This document shows positions 16,723 to 25,937 of a stretch of 64,000 bases of DNA, piece after piece. The translations under genes and the position numbers were made by a program. The notes beneath the pieces are model-generated. The model saw only the letters and a program-made list of their open reading frames with translations. It was not told the origin of the DNA and ran no database searches. The DNA comes from Streptomyces noursei (GTDB lineage Bacteria > Actinomycetota > Actinomycetes > Streptomycetales > Streptomycetaceae): the NCBI RefSeq assembly GCF_001646665.1, contig NZ_LWBU01000279.1, forward strand, positions 127,908 through 191,907, written 5' to 3'. How positions within the stretch are numbered: the stretch's first letter is position 1; each line of letters starts with the position of its first letter.

Positions 16723-17990
16723 GCTTTTCCGATCTTGTGTACGCCGGCCTGGGCGTCGGCGCGCTCGCGGCCGCCGTCCTGCCGCGCGTGGTGTTCAGCC
16801 GCCCGTTCTCCATGCCCATGGTGTTCCTGGCCGCCGGTGTCGCGGTCCAGCTCCTGCCGCTGCCCGTCCCCGTGATCGATCCCGTGGCGGACCGGCTGTG
16901 GGTGGAGCACGCCACCGAGGTGTGCGTGCTCGTCTCGCTGATGGGTGCCGGGCTGGCGATCAACCGGCCACCGGGACTCCGCGCCTGGGCGGGCACCTGG
17001 CGCCTGCTGGGCATCACGATGCCGCTGACCGTCGTGGCGGTCGCCGTGCTCGCCTGGGCGGTGCTGGACTGGCCGCCCGCCGCGGCCCTGCTGCTGGGCG
17101 CCGTGCTGGCGCCCACCGACCCGGTGCTGGCGGCGGAGGTGCGGGTGGGTGAACCGACCGACGCGGAGGACGACGAGGACGAGGTGCGCTTCACGCTCAC
17201 CAGCGAGGCGGGGCTCAACGACGGGCTCGCCTTCCCCTTCGTCCTCGCGGCCACGGCCCTGGCCGCCGCGGCGGGGACCGGCTGGTCGACCGGGTGGATG
17301 GGCGGGTGGGCCCTGTCCGACGCGCTCGGCAAGGTGGTGATCGGCGTGGTCGCGGGGGCGGCGGTGGGCCGGCTGCTGGGGTGGATGTTCTTCCGCGCCC
17401 GGGCGGAGGCGCTGCGGCTGTCGGAGCACATGGAGGGCTTCGTGGCGCTCGGGGCCACCCTCCTGTCGTACGGGATCACGGAGCTGCTGCACGGCTACGG
17501 CTTCCTGGCGGTGTTCGTCGCCGCCTGCACGCTGCGCGCCGCCGAGCGCAGCCACGGGTACCACAAGGTGCTGCACGAGTTCACCGAGCAGATCGAGCGG
17601 CTGCTCACGGCGTTCCTGCTGTTCCTGCTCGGCGCGTACGTCGCCGGCGGCGGCCTCGCGGACCTGACGTGGCAGGCGGTGGCCGTCTCCGTGCTGCTGC
17701 TCCTGGTCGTCCGCCCGGTGACCGGCTGGGTGGCACAGCTCGGCTCGGCGGCCGGGCCGCGCGAGCGGATAGTGGCGGCGGCGTTCGGCCTGCGCGGCAT
17801 CGGGTCGCTGTACTACCTCGCGTACGCCCTGGGCGAGGACGACTTCGACGGGCTGGCGGGGCAGCTGTGGGCCGCGGTGGCATTCACGGTCGTCGCCTCC
17901 GTCGTCCTGCACGGGGTGACCGCGACGCCGGTGATCAGCCGCCTCGACCGGCTGCGCGGGACGGCGGCGCCGGGCGATCCGCCGCCCTGA
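16719..17990 (+). CDS. Cation/proton antiporter (CPA1/NhaP type)
   Basis: A 423-residue protein with about 12 hydrophobic helices. The CPA signature is present: LAPTDPVLAAEV (TDP) near residue 130, NDGLAFPFVLAATALA near 167 in the ion-binding region, and a late LRGIGSLYYLAYAL. It probably exchanges Na+ or K+ for protons across the plasma membrane. The start overlaps the stop of the VOC gene by four bases, so translation is coupled; this pairing of a metal-binding cytosolic protein with an exchanger is unexplained. An acidic loop (TDAEDDEDE) sits between helices. Confidence 0.92.
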   Translation: MSFSDLVYAGLGVGALAAAVLPRVVFSRPFSMPMVFLAAGVAVQLLPLPVPVIDPVADRLWVEHATEVCVLVSLMGAGLAINRPPGLRAWAGTWRLLGITMPLTVVAVAVLAWAVLDWPPAAALLLGAVLAPTDPVLAAEVRVGEPTDAEDDEDEVRFTLTSEAGLNDGLAFPFVLAATALAAAAGTGWSTGWMGGWALSDALGKVVIGVVAGAAVGRLLGWMFFRARAEALRLSEHMEGFVALGATLLSYGITELLHGYGFLAVFVAACTLRAAERSHGYHKVLHEFTEQIERLLTAFLLFLLGAYVAGGGLADLTWQAVAVSVLLLLVVRPVTGWVAQLGSAAGPRERIVAAAFGLRGIGSLYYLAYALGEDDFDGLAGQLWAAVAFTVVASVVLHGVTATPVISRLDRLRGTAAPGDPPP

Positions 17991-18098
17991 GCGGCGGGCG
18001 CAGAGCGGCGGGCGCAGCGCGTTGTGCGCCGCGCGTTGTGCGCCGCGCCGGGAGCTCCGCGCCGGGCGCCGCCGCGCCGAAGCGCCGGGTCCCCCCGG

Positions 18099-18971
18099 GA
18101 AGCGCTCCAGCAGGGCCCGCCGCTGGGCCTCCTCCCGTTCCAGCACGTCGGCCAGGACCTCGGTGTCGCGGCTGCCGCTGATCGCGTCCCGCACCAGCGC
18201 GGCCAGGACGTCCGGCGGCAGCGCCTCGGCCTGGGTGGTGGACGCGCCGGGGAAGGAGGACCGCCGCTCGCCGGCCTTCACCGGGGCGGTGGGGAGCCGG
18301 AGCTCGGCGATCTGCCGCTCGGTGACGGCCAGCCGGTCGAAGCGCACGAGCACGTCGGGGGCGTCCAGCGCGGCGAAGGCGGTGACGTCCTCGGCGAGGG
18401 CCGCGAACAGCTGCAGCCCGTTCGGGTCCCAGTCCCCGACCACCAGGATCCGCACGCAGCCGTGGCCGCCCACCGCGGCCCGCTGGGCGGCGGCCCGCTT
18501 GCCGGACAGCCCGGTGGCCGACGCGTACACCGGTACGCCCCACGGGTCGGTGACCGTGGCCAGCTGCGGGACGAGGCCCGCCGTGTCGCACCACACCTCC
18601 AGCCTGGCGTCCTGGCCGGTCTGCCGGTCCAGCCGGAAGCCGCGCGCCGCGTCCAGCTGCGCCTGCCGGAAGCCGTCGGCCCCGTCGTAGGCGACGGGCT
18701 CCACGGCGGTGTGCGTGCCGTCCCCGATCGCCAGCCACGATATGCGGCCGGACCGGCGGGCCATGCCGAGGAGGTCGACCAGCCGTTTGTAGGTCCGCTC
18801 CTGCCGGGCGAGCACACCCTCGGAGACCGCCGCGTACCAGATCTGACGTATGGTCAGCGGCAGCTGGGCGGCATACCTGCCGAGGATGAACTCGACCGCG
18901 GCCAGCAACTCCTGGGTCGCGGGCCGCGGTTGCCAGTCGGGCTGGTAGCCGCGAGGACGCCTGTCCGGCAC
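18099..18971 (-). CDS. Toprim/topoisomerase VI-A-like protein, 3' end unresolved
   Basis: ATG 18971 opens a clear protein of about 290 residues: LTIRQIWYAAVSEGVL...TYKRLVDLLGMARR (the RQ(I/V)FYRLV-like motif), then a Toprim-like core LEVWCDTAGL, DPWGVPVYASATGLSGK, LVVGDWDPNGLQLF at about 175-190. These resemble proteins with a topoisomerase VI-A/Toprim metal-binding fold. Recognisable sequence ends near ALLERF (about 18100). The frame does not stop there but runs on to 16407 through the whole antiporter gene in antisense; that part is clearly artefact. Either the stop was lost or a frameshift occurred; the next frame would stop at 17935. I give only the supported portion. Function unknown. 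Confidence 0.6.
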
Positions 18972-19092
18972 CGTTGCCCCCCTTCGGACCGAGCGGGTGG
19001 ACGGGCCGGGACGTCAGGGCGTCCTGCCCGTCCCTGTCGGTCTGCCCACTGGGAGCGCCGGATTCACCTGCGGGCGGGACCCGCCGCGCCGG

Positions 19093-20115
19093 TCAGCTCG
19101 CCCTGCGGCCCGTGAGGGGGGCGGTGTCCATACCGGCGCCGTGCCGCATGCCGTCGAGCATCTCCTCGACGGCCTCCAGGGAGGTGCGCCGGGGGCGCCA
19201 GCCGAGCTCCTCGCGCGCCCGCGTGCAGTCGAGCATCGGCACGCGCAGCACGGCGTCGAAGAGCTGCGGGGAGGCGGGGATCAGGCGCAGGCCCCAGCCC
19301 GCGGCGAGCGCGGCGCGGATGGCCGGCCGGGGCAGGCGTACGACCCGGGCGTCGAGCAGCTCGGCGAGCCGGCGGGCGTCGAGGGCCGGCTCGGCGGCGA
19401 GGTTGAAGGCACCGCTCACCTCCTTCACGACCGCCAGCCGGTAGGCCTGGGCGGCGTCGTCGGTGTGCAGGGCCTGGAAGCGCAGGCCCGGGATGTCCGG
19501 CACCACCGGGATCGTGCGGGGCCCGGCGAGCTGGCCCGGCACGAAGCGTCCGGCGAAGATGCGCCGCTGCTCGCTCCCCGACTCCTCCTTGAACAGGAAC
19601 GCGGGCCGCATCCGCACGACCCGGACCCCGGGGTGGCGGGCCTCGAAGCCGTCCAGGACCCGTTCCAGGTAGGCCTTCTCGCGGGTGTACGCGGCTCCCG
19701 GCCAGCCGTGCGTGGGCCACGTCTCGTCGACCGTCCGGTCCTTCGGTCCGGGCGAGTACGCGCCCACCGACGAGGCGTGGATCAGGACGGGCACGCCCGC
19801 GGCGGAGACGTCCCGGTACACCTGGAGGCTGCCGAGGACGTTGGTGCGCCAGGTGGCCACCGGGTCGTGCGTGGGCTGGAAGGCCCAGGCCAGGTGGATG
19901 ACCGCGTCGGCGCCCTCGAAGTGCCTGACGAGGTCGGTCCCCTCCTCCCGGAGGTCCACGGCGGCCCAGTCGGTCTTCGGCGGCGACCAGCCGGGCAGCC
20001 GGCGGGCCAGGCCCAGGACGGACGAGATCCGGGGGTCCTCGGAGAGGGCCGCCACCACACTGGTGCCGACGTTTCCGGTGGCCCCAGTGACGACGACCCG
20101 CTTGCCGGCGTTCAT
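19093..20115 (-). CDS. NAD-dependent epimerase/dehydratase (extended SDR)
   Basis: A 340-residue extended short-chain dehydrogenase. The Rossmann motif VVVTGATGNVGTSVV is at the N-terminus, followed by DAVIHLAW, HASSVGAYSPG and the catalytic YTREK (Y-x3-K). AGGAG lies eight bases before ATG 20115; GTG 20121 is possible. The C-terminal part (LRFQALHTDDAAQAYRLAV, LDCTRAREELGWRP) is typical of nucleotide-sugar epimerase relatives, although the ligand is unknown. It runs toward the Toprim-like gene (121 bases) and is divergent from an SDR gene. Confidence 0.9.
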   Translation of the reverse strand: MNAGKRVVVTGATGNVGTSVVAALSEDPRISSVLGLARRLPGWSPPKTDWAAVDLREEGTDLVRHFEGADAVIHLAWAFQPTHDPVATWRTNVLGSLQVYRDVSAAGVPVLIHASSVGAYSPGPKDRTVDETWPTHGWPGAAYTREKAYLERVLDGFEARHPGVRVVRMRPAFLFKEESGSEQRRIFAGRFVPGQLAGPRTIPVVPDIPGLRFQALHTDDAAQAYRLAVVKEVSGAFNLAAEPALDARRLAELLDARVVRLPRPAIRAALAAGWGLRLIPASPQLFDAVLRVPMLDCTRAREELGWRPRRTSLEAVEEMLDGMRHGAGMDTAPLTGRRAS

Positions 20116-20303
20116 GTTCACGGCTCCTGCCCTCCGACGGCGACGGTTCCACTTGCGTCCCGGCCCGGTGGGCCCGCGCCGGGAGGTCCCGGGTACCCCC
20201 TGGCGGCCGGTCCACGTCCCCGGTGCGCGGGTATGAGGGCCCGGACGGAAGGGAACCATGGGACGCGGGGGACGAATGACGCACGAGAAGGGAAACCGGG
20301 CGG

Positions 20304-21098
20304 ATGCATGTGGACCTCACCGGCAGGACGGCGCTGGTCACCGGCTCGACACAGGGCATCGGCGCGGCGATCGCCACGGCCCTGGCGCGCTCGGGCGCGA
20401 CGGTGGCCGTCAACGGGCGGACCTCCGACGGCGTGACGGCCGCGGTGAAGCGGCTGCGGGCGGAGGTGCCCGACGCCGAGGTGGTCCCGGTGGCCGCGGA
20501 CGTCGCCACGGAGGAGGGCGCCCGGCTGGCCGTGGAGCTGCTGCCCGAGGTGGACGTCCTCGTCAACAACCTGGGCGTCTTCGAGTCCCGGCCGGCCCTG
20601 GAGATCACGGACGCGGAGTGGCGGCGGTACTTCGAGGTGAACGTCCTCGCGGCGGTGCGGCTGACCCGCGCGTACCTGCCGGGGATGACCGGCCGGGACT
20701 GGGGTCGGGTGCAGTACATCGCCAGCGACTCGGCGGTCGTGACCCCGGTCGAGATGATCCACTACGGGATGTCGAAGACGGCGCTGCTGGCGGTGAGCCG
20801 GGGCTTCGCCAAGGAGGCCGCCGGGACGGGCGTCACTGTCAACTCGGTCATCACCGGCCCCACCCGGACGGGTGGCGTGGAGGACTTCGTGTACGAGCTG
20901 GTCGACCGGGACCTGGAGTGGGAGGAGGCGCAGCGCGTGTTCATGCGCGAGCACCGGCCGCAGTCGCTGCTGCAACGGCTGATCGAGCCGGAGGAGATCG
21001 CGCACATGGTGGTCTACCTCAGCTCGCCCCAGGCGTCCGCGACGACCGGTGGGGCGGTGCGCGTCGACGGCGGCTATGTCGACGCCATCCTGCCGTGA
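20304..21098 (+). CDS. Short-chain dehydrogenase/reductase (SDR)
   Basis: A 264-residue classical SDR: cofactor motif TGSTQGIGAAIA near residue 12, NNLGVFES, catalytic Ser in IASDSA, and YGMSK (Y-x3-K) near 154; C-terminal GGAVRVDGGYVDAILP. It has an insertion before the end (VDRDLEWEEAQRVFMREHRP) seen in a subset of actinobacterial SDRs. ATG 20304 follows GAGAAGGGA at a somewhat long distance. Substrate unknown; divergent from the epimerase. Confidence 0.92.
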   Translation: MHVDLTGRTALVTGSTQGIGAAIATALARSGATVAVNGRTSDGVTAAVKRLRAEVPDAEVVPVAADVATEEGARLAVELLPEVDVLVNNLGVFESRPALEITDAEWRRYFEVNVLAAVRLTRAYLPGMTGRDWGRVQYIASDSAVVTPVEMIHYGMSKTALLAVSRGFAKEAAGTGVTVNSVITGPTRTGGVEDFVYELVDRDLEWEEAQRVFMREHRPQSLLQRLIEPEEIAHMVVYLSSPQASATTGGAVRVDGGYVDAILP

Positions 21099-21309
21099 AC
21101 CGCCGGCCGTCCCGCACCCCCGGAGCCGGTGGCACCGGCGGTCGCCCGGCCCGTCGCGGCCGGGTTCCACCGGGCCGTAGGCATATGCCGGAAGCACCAC
21201 CGTATCGAGTGTTGCCAAACCCCTTACAGGGTGTCTCCGCCTGTGCAACAGTCGTAACCGGTCCTCAGTTTACGACCCTGGCCGCGCCGCGCCCGTATCG
21301 GAGTACGAC

Positions 21310-22749
21310 ATGCCGTCCCATCTGTTCGCGGACCGTCCCGCCCCACAGCCACCCGAGCGTGGCACGCTGGACGCCCTGATCTCGCAGACCCGTCGGCTGC
21401 GCGGAGACGTCGACGCGGTGCGCAGGGACGCCGTGGCGGACGAGGACGATCCCCAGGGCCGCTGGCAGCGCGCGCTGTGCGACCTCGCCGTCCACCAACT
21501 CGACGACCTGGGCGCCCAGTTGGGTCAGCTCAGGCAGGGTGCTCCGGACGGCACCGGCGAAACCGCGGAGCCCTTCGAGGACCCGGCCGCCGACGACCGC
21601 GCCCCCGCGGACCCGCCGCCCACCGGGTCGCTGCTCAGCCGCGTCGGCAGCGCGGAGTGGAACCTCCTCACCGACGAGGTGAGCTGGTCCGACGAGCTGT
21701 ACGTCATCTTCGGCCGCCCCCCCGAGGCCGGCCCGATGACCCTGGACGAGCTGCCCTCCATGGTGTTCGCCGAGGACCAGGCGCTGCTGACGGCGATGGT
21801 CACGGGCTGCCTGATCGACGGCAAACCCATCGACGGCGAGTTCCGGATCGTCCGCGCCGACGGCCGGGTGCGCACCCTGCACATGATGGGCGAGCCCGTC
21901 CTCGACGTCGACGGGTGCACCGCGTCGATGTGGGCGGTCCTGCGGGACGTGAGCGAACTGCGGCGCAGCGAGCGGGCGGTGCGCGAGACCCGCGACTCGT
22001 TGCAGCGCCGCCACCACATCGAGCAGGCCGAACACCGGATGGCGGTGGAGCTCCAGGAGGCGGTGCTGCCCCCGTGGCGCGGGTCCTCGGGGCTCCCGCA
22101 CGGCGGGCCGGCCGGGCTGGACCTGGCCGCGCAGTACCTGCCGTCGGCGTCGAGCGCGACGATCGGCGGCGACTGGTACGACGCGCTCGAACTGCCGGAC
22201 GGGGACGCCCTGCTGACCGTGGGCGACCTGACCGGGCACGGCGTCTCCGCGACGTCCACGATGGCGATGCTGCTGGGCGCCCTGCGGGGCATGGCGGTCG
22301 CGGGCATCAGGCCCGGAGCCCTGATGGGTCACCTCAACCAGGTGCTGGACACCTCGTCGCAGCCGGCTCTGGGCAGCGCGGTGTGCTGCCGCTACGACCC
22401 CAGGACCCGGACCCTCGGCTGGGCGCAGGCCGGCCACCCCGCCCCGCTGCTGTTCCGCGGCGGGACGGGGCGCGCGCTGACCCGCCCGGACGGCGCCCTG
22501 CTGGGGGCGACGTCCGGGGCGACGTACGAGCAGGCCGAGATCGTGCTGCTGCCCGGCGACCTGTTGGTGCTGCACACGGACGGCCTGACGCGCGGCCCCG
22601 GCAGGGAGAGGCTGCTGGAGCTGGCGCCGCGGTTCGCCCGGGCGCGGGACGCGAAGGAGTGCGTGAGGTCGGTGGTGGAGGAGTTCGGCGGCACGGCCCG
22701 TGAGGCCGACGCCTGCGTGATGGTCGCCAGGGTCGGCGACCGGTCGTGA
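21310..22749 (+). CDS. PAS domain / SpoIIE-type PP2C phosphatase (RsbU-like)
   Basis: A 479-residue signalling phosphatase. Residues 1 to about 105 are a charged helical region (TRRLRGDVDAVRRDAVADE). About 110-220 form a PAS_3-like sensor (SAEWNLLTDEVSWSDELYVIFG, DGEFRIVRADGRVRTLHMMGEP). A short coiled linker leads to the SpoIIE/PP2C domain with metal-binding IGGDWYDALE, VGDLTGHGVSA and the closing HTDGLTRGPG and EADACVMVA. Family members dephosphorylate anti-anti-sigma factors. No anti-sigma partner is adjacent, so its target is elsewhere. An intergenic region of 211 bases upstream holds no clear promoter that I recognise. Confidence 0.92.
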   Translation: MPSHLFADRPAPQPPERGTLDALISQTRRLRGDVDAVRRDAVADEDDPQGRWQRALCDLAVHQLDDLGAQLGQLRQGAPDGTGETAEPFEDPAADDRAPADPPPTGSLLSRVGSAEWNLLTDEVSWSDELYVIFGRPPEAGPMTLDELPSMVFAEDQALLTAMVTGCLIDGKPIDGEFRIVRADGRVRTLHMMGEPVLDVDGCTASMWAVLRDVSELRRSERAVRETRDSLQRRHHIEQAEHRMAVELQEAVLPPWRGSSGLPHGGPAGLDLAAQYLPSASSATIGGDWYDALELPDGDALLTVGDLTGHGVSATSTMAMLLGALRGMAVAGIRPGALMGHLNQVLDTSSQPALGSAVCCRYDPRTRTLGWAQAGHPAPLLFRGGTGRALTRPDGALLGATSGATYEQAEIVLLPGDLLVLHTDGLTRGPGRERLLELAPRFARARDAKECVRSVVEEFGGTAREADACVMVARVGDRS

Positions 22750-23081
22750 GCTGCGGCCCGGGCGTCATGCCGTGGCGGTATGGCGCGTGGGCCCGGTCGG
22801 GGTGGCAGGGCACCGGAGCGTCGGGGTGAAGCCCGGTGGTCGGTCGTTCCGCGTGCGGTGGGGTTCCCGACGGCTTTGCCGTGTCGCCCATCGGGCCGTG
22901 ATGTCGGTTCGTCGGAGTGTGACGTGGTGCCGGGGATCGGTGCGGCCGTGCTGTTGTTCCCGGCTGTCGTACCGTCGCCCTGCGGAGGCCGGTGGTCCTG
23001 CTTTCCGGTCCCGGGCGGTCGTGCCGGGTGGATCGTCGGTCGGTGACCGTGCGGGCGTGGCCTCAGGGTCCGGAGCGGCCG
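22750..23081. other. 332-bp convergent intergenic region without a recognisable gene
   Basis: Lies between the stop of the PP2C gene (plus) and that of the NsdA-like gene (minus). It is visibly richer in T and G-T steps than the coding DNA, and I see no protein-like frame and no strong terminator hairpin. Confidence 0.5.
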
Positions 23082-24578
23082 TCAGGCACGTCCGCGCCGG
23101 GTCCTCTTGGCCGTCGTGGCCTTGGGCATGGCCAGCTGGATCTCCTCACGAAGGTCCTCGATCTTGGAGTAGCCCGCGTACTGCCCGGTGAGCCGGTACA
23201 TCTCCCGCAGCCGGTCCCAGGTGCGCTGCGAGGAGGTCTCGCCCATCGACATCAGCGCGAGGCGGGCGTAGCGGTCGGCCTGCTCCGGGTCGTCGGCGAT
23301 GAAGCACGCCGACGCCATGGAGAGGTAGTCGAAGATCTTCGAGCGCTGGCGGCCGTCGTTGCGCAGCGCCAGGGCCTTCTGCGCGAAGTACTGGGCCTGC
23401 TTCGCCGCGGCGGGCTCGTGCTCGGCCAGGGTGCGGTACGCGAGCGCCTGCATGCCGTACAGGTCCTCGCTCCGGAACGTCTGCATCCAGCTCGGCAGCG
23501 GCACGTCGGACTTGTCCGAGACGAACAGCTCCTCCGCCTCGCCCAGCGTGCGGCGCATGGCCTGGCCGCGGCCCATGGACGCCTGCGCCCAGGCCTCGAT
23601 GGTGTGCAGCATGGCCTGCGTACGCGGCAGGATCTCCTCGCCCGAGCCGGACCGGGCGAGCTTCATCAGGTCCAGGGCCTCGTCGGGGCGGCCCAGGTGG
23701 ACCATCTGGCGGGCGGCGCGGGAGAGGGCCTCGCCGGCGCGGGGCCGGTCGCCGCCCTCGCGGGCCGCGTGGGCGGCGATGACGAAGTACTTCTGGGCGG
23801 TGGGTTCCAGGCCCACGTCGTGGGACATCCAGCCCGCCAGCACGGCGAGGTTGGCGGCGACGCCCCACAGCCGGCGCTGGAGGTGGTCGGGGTGGCGATA
23901 GGCGAGCATGCCGCCCACTTCGTTGAGCTGGCCGACGACGGCCTTCCTCTGGAGCCCGCCGCCGCGTGCGGCGTCCCAGGCGCGGAACACTTCGACCGAG
24001 CGTTCCAGTGCCTCGATCTCCTGCGACCCGATGGGCGCGGCCTCGTAACGGTCGAACCCGGCGGGCTCGGCGTGCAGGGGATCGCCGGGACGGGGGGCGT
24101 CGGCGGCGAGTGACGGGTCGGTGTGGAGCCAGTCGTGCATGGCGCTGGTGAGTGCGGAGCCTGCGGCGAGCGCGGCGCCCGCGCCCACCAAGCCGCGTCG
24201 GTTGAGCATGAGGTCCATTCCCGTGAATTCGGTGAGGACCGCAGCCGTACGCTCGGGCGCCCAGGGCAGCCCGTCAGGGTTGTCGGTGTTCCTGACGTCC
24301 CGCCGTTTCCCGGCGCGCCCGTGTCGTACGAACCCGAGGTCCTCGATGGTCACGACACGGCCGAGTCGCTCGGTGAACAGAGCCGCCAGCACCCGCGGGA
24401 CGGGATCGCGCGGGGTCTCCCCCATGTCGATCCAGCGCCGGACCCGCGAGGTGTCGGTCGCCAACTGGGGGTGGCCCATGGCCGCCGCCTGCCGGTTCAC
24501 GAGTCTCGCGAGTTCGCCCTTGGACCAGCCGGCGAGGCCGAACAGGTCTGCAAGGCGGGTGTTGGGTTCTCCGGTCAC
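23082..24578 (-). CDS. NsdA-like regulatory protein (HTH plus TPR-like repeats)
   Basis: A 498-residue protein from GTG 24578; an upstream GTG 24611 would add 11 residues. I prefer 24578 because GGGGG lies seven bases upstream and the family-like sequence begins there. The N-terminal 75 residues (TRLADLFGLAGWSKGELARL, DTSRVRRWIDMGETPRDP, RVLAALFTERLGRVVTIED) form a helix-turn-helix-like region shared with NsdA/NsdB-type Streptomyces proteins. The rest is helical with TPR-like units (RPRAGEALSRAARQMVHLGRP, AYRTLAEHEPAAAKQAQYFAQ). NsdA represses sporulation and antibiotic production in S. coelicolor; an equivalent role is inferred. Divergent from a TTA-containing gene. Confidence 0.82.
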   Translation of the reverse strand: MTGEPNTRLADLFGLAGWSKGELARLVNRQAAAMGHPQLATDTSRVRRWIDMGETPRDPVPRVLAALFTERLGRVVTIEDLGFVRHGRAGKRRDVRNTDNPDGLPWAPERTAAVLTEFTGMDLMLNRRGLVGAGAALAAGSALTSAMHDWLHTDPSLAADAPRPGDPLHAEPAGFDRYEAAPIGSQEIEALERSVEVFRAWDAARGGGLQRKAVVGQLNEVGGMLAYRHPDHLQRRLWGVAANLAVLAGWMSHDVGLEPTAQKYFVIAAHAAREGGDRPRAGEALSRAARQMVHLGRPDEALDLMKLARSGSGEEILPRTQAMLHTIEAWAQASMGRGQAMRRTLGEAEELFVSDKSDVPLPSWMQTFRSEDLYGMQALAYRTLAEHEPAAAKQAQYFAQKALALRNDGRQRSKIFDYLSMASACFIADDPEQADRYARLALMSMGETSSQRTWDRLREMYRLTGQYAGYSKIEDLREEIQLAMPKATTAKRTRRGRA

Positions 24579-24640
24579 GTCAAGCCCCCAGGTTCTCGGC
24601 TGAGTTGACACTAACCCGGTGTCATAGGGCCCGCGACTAT

Positions 24641-24670
24641 TCGCCAGGGTTCGCCAGGGTGCGCCAGATG
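24641..24670. repeat. Three tandem 10-bp repeats (tcgccagggt, tcgccagggt, gcgccagatg)
   Basis: Directly repeated decamers in the divergent region between the NsdA-like and phosphotransferase genes, spaced one helical turn apart, as expected for cooperative binding of a regulator to one DNA face. Confidence 0.5.
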
Positions 24671-24812
24671 GTGTGCCACCCGCGCCCGGGTGTCAGGTAG
24701 GAAAGCGCCACCCCGCCCCGGCAACCGGCCCTCATTCCCCAGGGTGTCGACCGGCGGCCGGGACGGGGCAGCGTACGTAAATCGTCGGCACACGAAGGGG
24801 TCTGTCTCGCCC

Positions 24813-25937
24813 ATGTACACAGCATCGTCCTCCGTGTCCGCCCCGCCCCGGCCGCAGCAGCAGCGCACCGTCACGGCCGGCGGCGGCCCGTACCTGGATC
24901 CTTCCCAGGCGGGTCGGACCCGGCGCTGGGCGGGGGCCGTGGCCGGACCGCTCAGCGGGAGAATCGACTTGTCCGGCACCCAGGGCGCGCAGTTGCGGAA
25001 GGTGATCGCGTCGGTGCACCGGATCTGCCCCGAGTTCAACCCGGTGCAGGTGATGCGGCGCAGCGGCCGCTCGGTCCTCCTCGTGGGGACCACCGGACGC
25101 TCCACCGCGGTCGCCAAGTGTTTACTGGACCACTCCCCCGCGTGGGCCGAGCGGTTCCGTCATGAGATCGCGGCCTACCGGGCCTTCGTGCGCCACCGCC
25201 CCCCGGTACGGGTGCCGCGGCTGATCGCGGCCGATCCGGACAACTGCGCGCTGGTGATCGAGCGGATGCCCGGACGGGCGGCGGCGCTCACGCGGCACCC
25301 CGCCGAGGCACCGCCCCGGGCCGATCTGCGGGCCGCGCTCGCTGCGGTCACCCGGCTCAACACCTGGCGGCCGCCGGCCGGGACGTTCGAGGCTCCGCTC
25401 GACTACGGGTCCCGGATCTCCCGCTACCACGAGCTGGGCCTGTTCACCGACCGGGACCGCGACGACCTGCAGAAGCTGCTGCACGGCCTGGCCCACGCGG
25501 GCGGGCGGCAGGGCATGGGCCAGTTCTGCCACGGCGACGCGCTGCTGTCCAACATCCTGCTCTCGCCCGCCGGTCCCGTCCTGGTCGACTGGGAACACGC
25601 GGGCTGGTACCTGCCGGGGTACGACCTGGCGACGCTGTGGACGGTGCTGGGCGACGCGCCCGCGGCCAGGCGCCACATCAGCCAGCTCGCCCAGCGCGAG
25701 GGACCGGCGGCCCGGGACGCGTTCCTGGTGAACCTGATGCTGGTGCTGACCCGGGAGATCCGCACGTACGAGACGGCGGTGCAGCGGACCATACGGGAGG
25801 CTCCACCCGCCGGTTCGGTGCCGGCCGCTCCCGGAGCGGTGTCGACCGGCGAGGAACAGCGGCTGCTGCTGCGGCGGCTGCACGACGACTGCGCACTGGC
25901 ACGGCGGGCCGTGCGCGCGGCGGTCGGCACGCGCTGA
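24813..25937 (+). CDS. Aminoglycoside-phosphotransferase-fold kinase with a TTA codon
   Basis: A 374-residue protein. I start at ATG 24813, preceded by GAAGGGG; the frame opens further upstream without natural sequence. After a Pro/Gln/Gly-rich N-terminus come the APH-fold elements: VLLVGTTGRSTAVAKCLL (Lys region), HGD at residues 240-242 in FCHGDALLSNILL (catalytic loop) and VDWEHAG around Asp259 (metal site). Codon 104 (25122-25124) is TTA, the only in-frame TTA I found in the window, so translation should need the bldA tRNA. Substrate unknown; these folds phosphorylate small molecules. It is divergent from the NsdA-like regulator, with three decamer repeats between. Confidence 0.85.
   Translation: MYTASSSVSAPPRPQQQRTVTAGGGPYLDPSQAGRTRRWAGAVAGPLSGRIDLSGTQGAQLRKVIASVHRICPEFNPVQVMRRSGRSVLLVGTTGRSTAVAKCLLDHSPAWAERFRHEIAAYRAFVRHRPPVRVPRLIAADPDNCALVIERMPGRAAALTRHPAEAPPRADLRAALAAVTRLNTWRPPAGTFEAPLDYGSRISRYHELGLFTDRDRDDLQKLLHGLAHAGGRQGMGQFCHGDALLSNILLSPAGPVLVDWEHAGWYLPGYDLATLWTVLGDAPAARRHISQLAQREGPAARDAFLVNLMLVLTREIRTYETAVQRTIREAPPAGSVPAAPGAVSTGEEQRLLLRRLHDDCALARRAVRAAVGTR

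Noticed and set aside
16407..17990. C-terminal extension of the Toprim-like gene through the antiporter
   Set aside because: Low-complexity His/Arg/Gln-rich sequence, antisense to a certain gene; treated as loss of stop, not as protein.
20191..20198. GGGTACCC between epimerase and SDR genes as a sigma-B promoter
   Set aside because: No GNNT lies 14-16 bases upstream in either direction.
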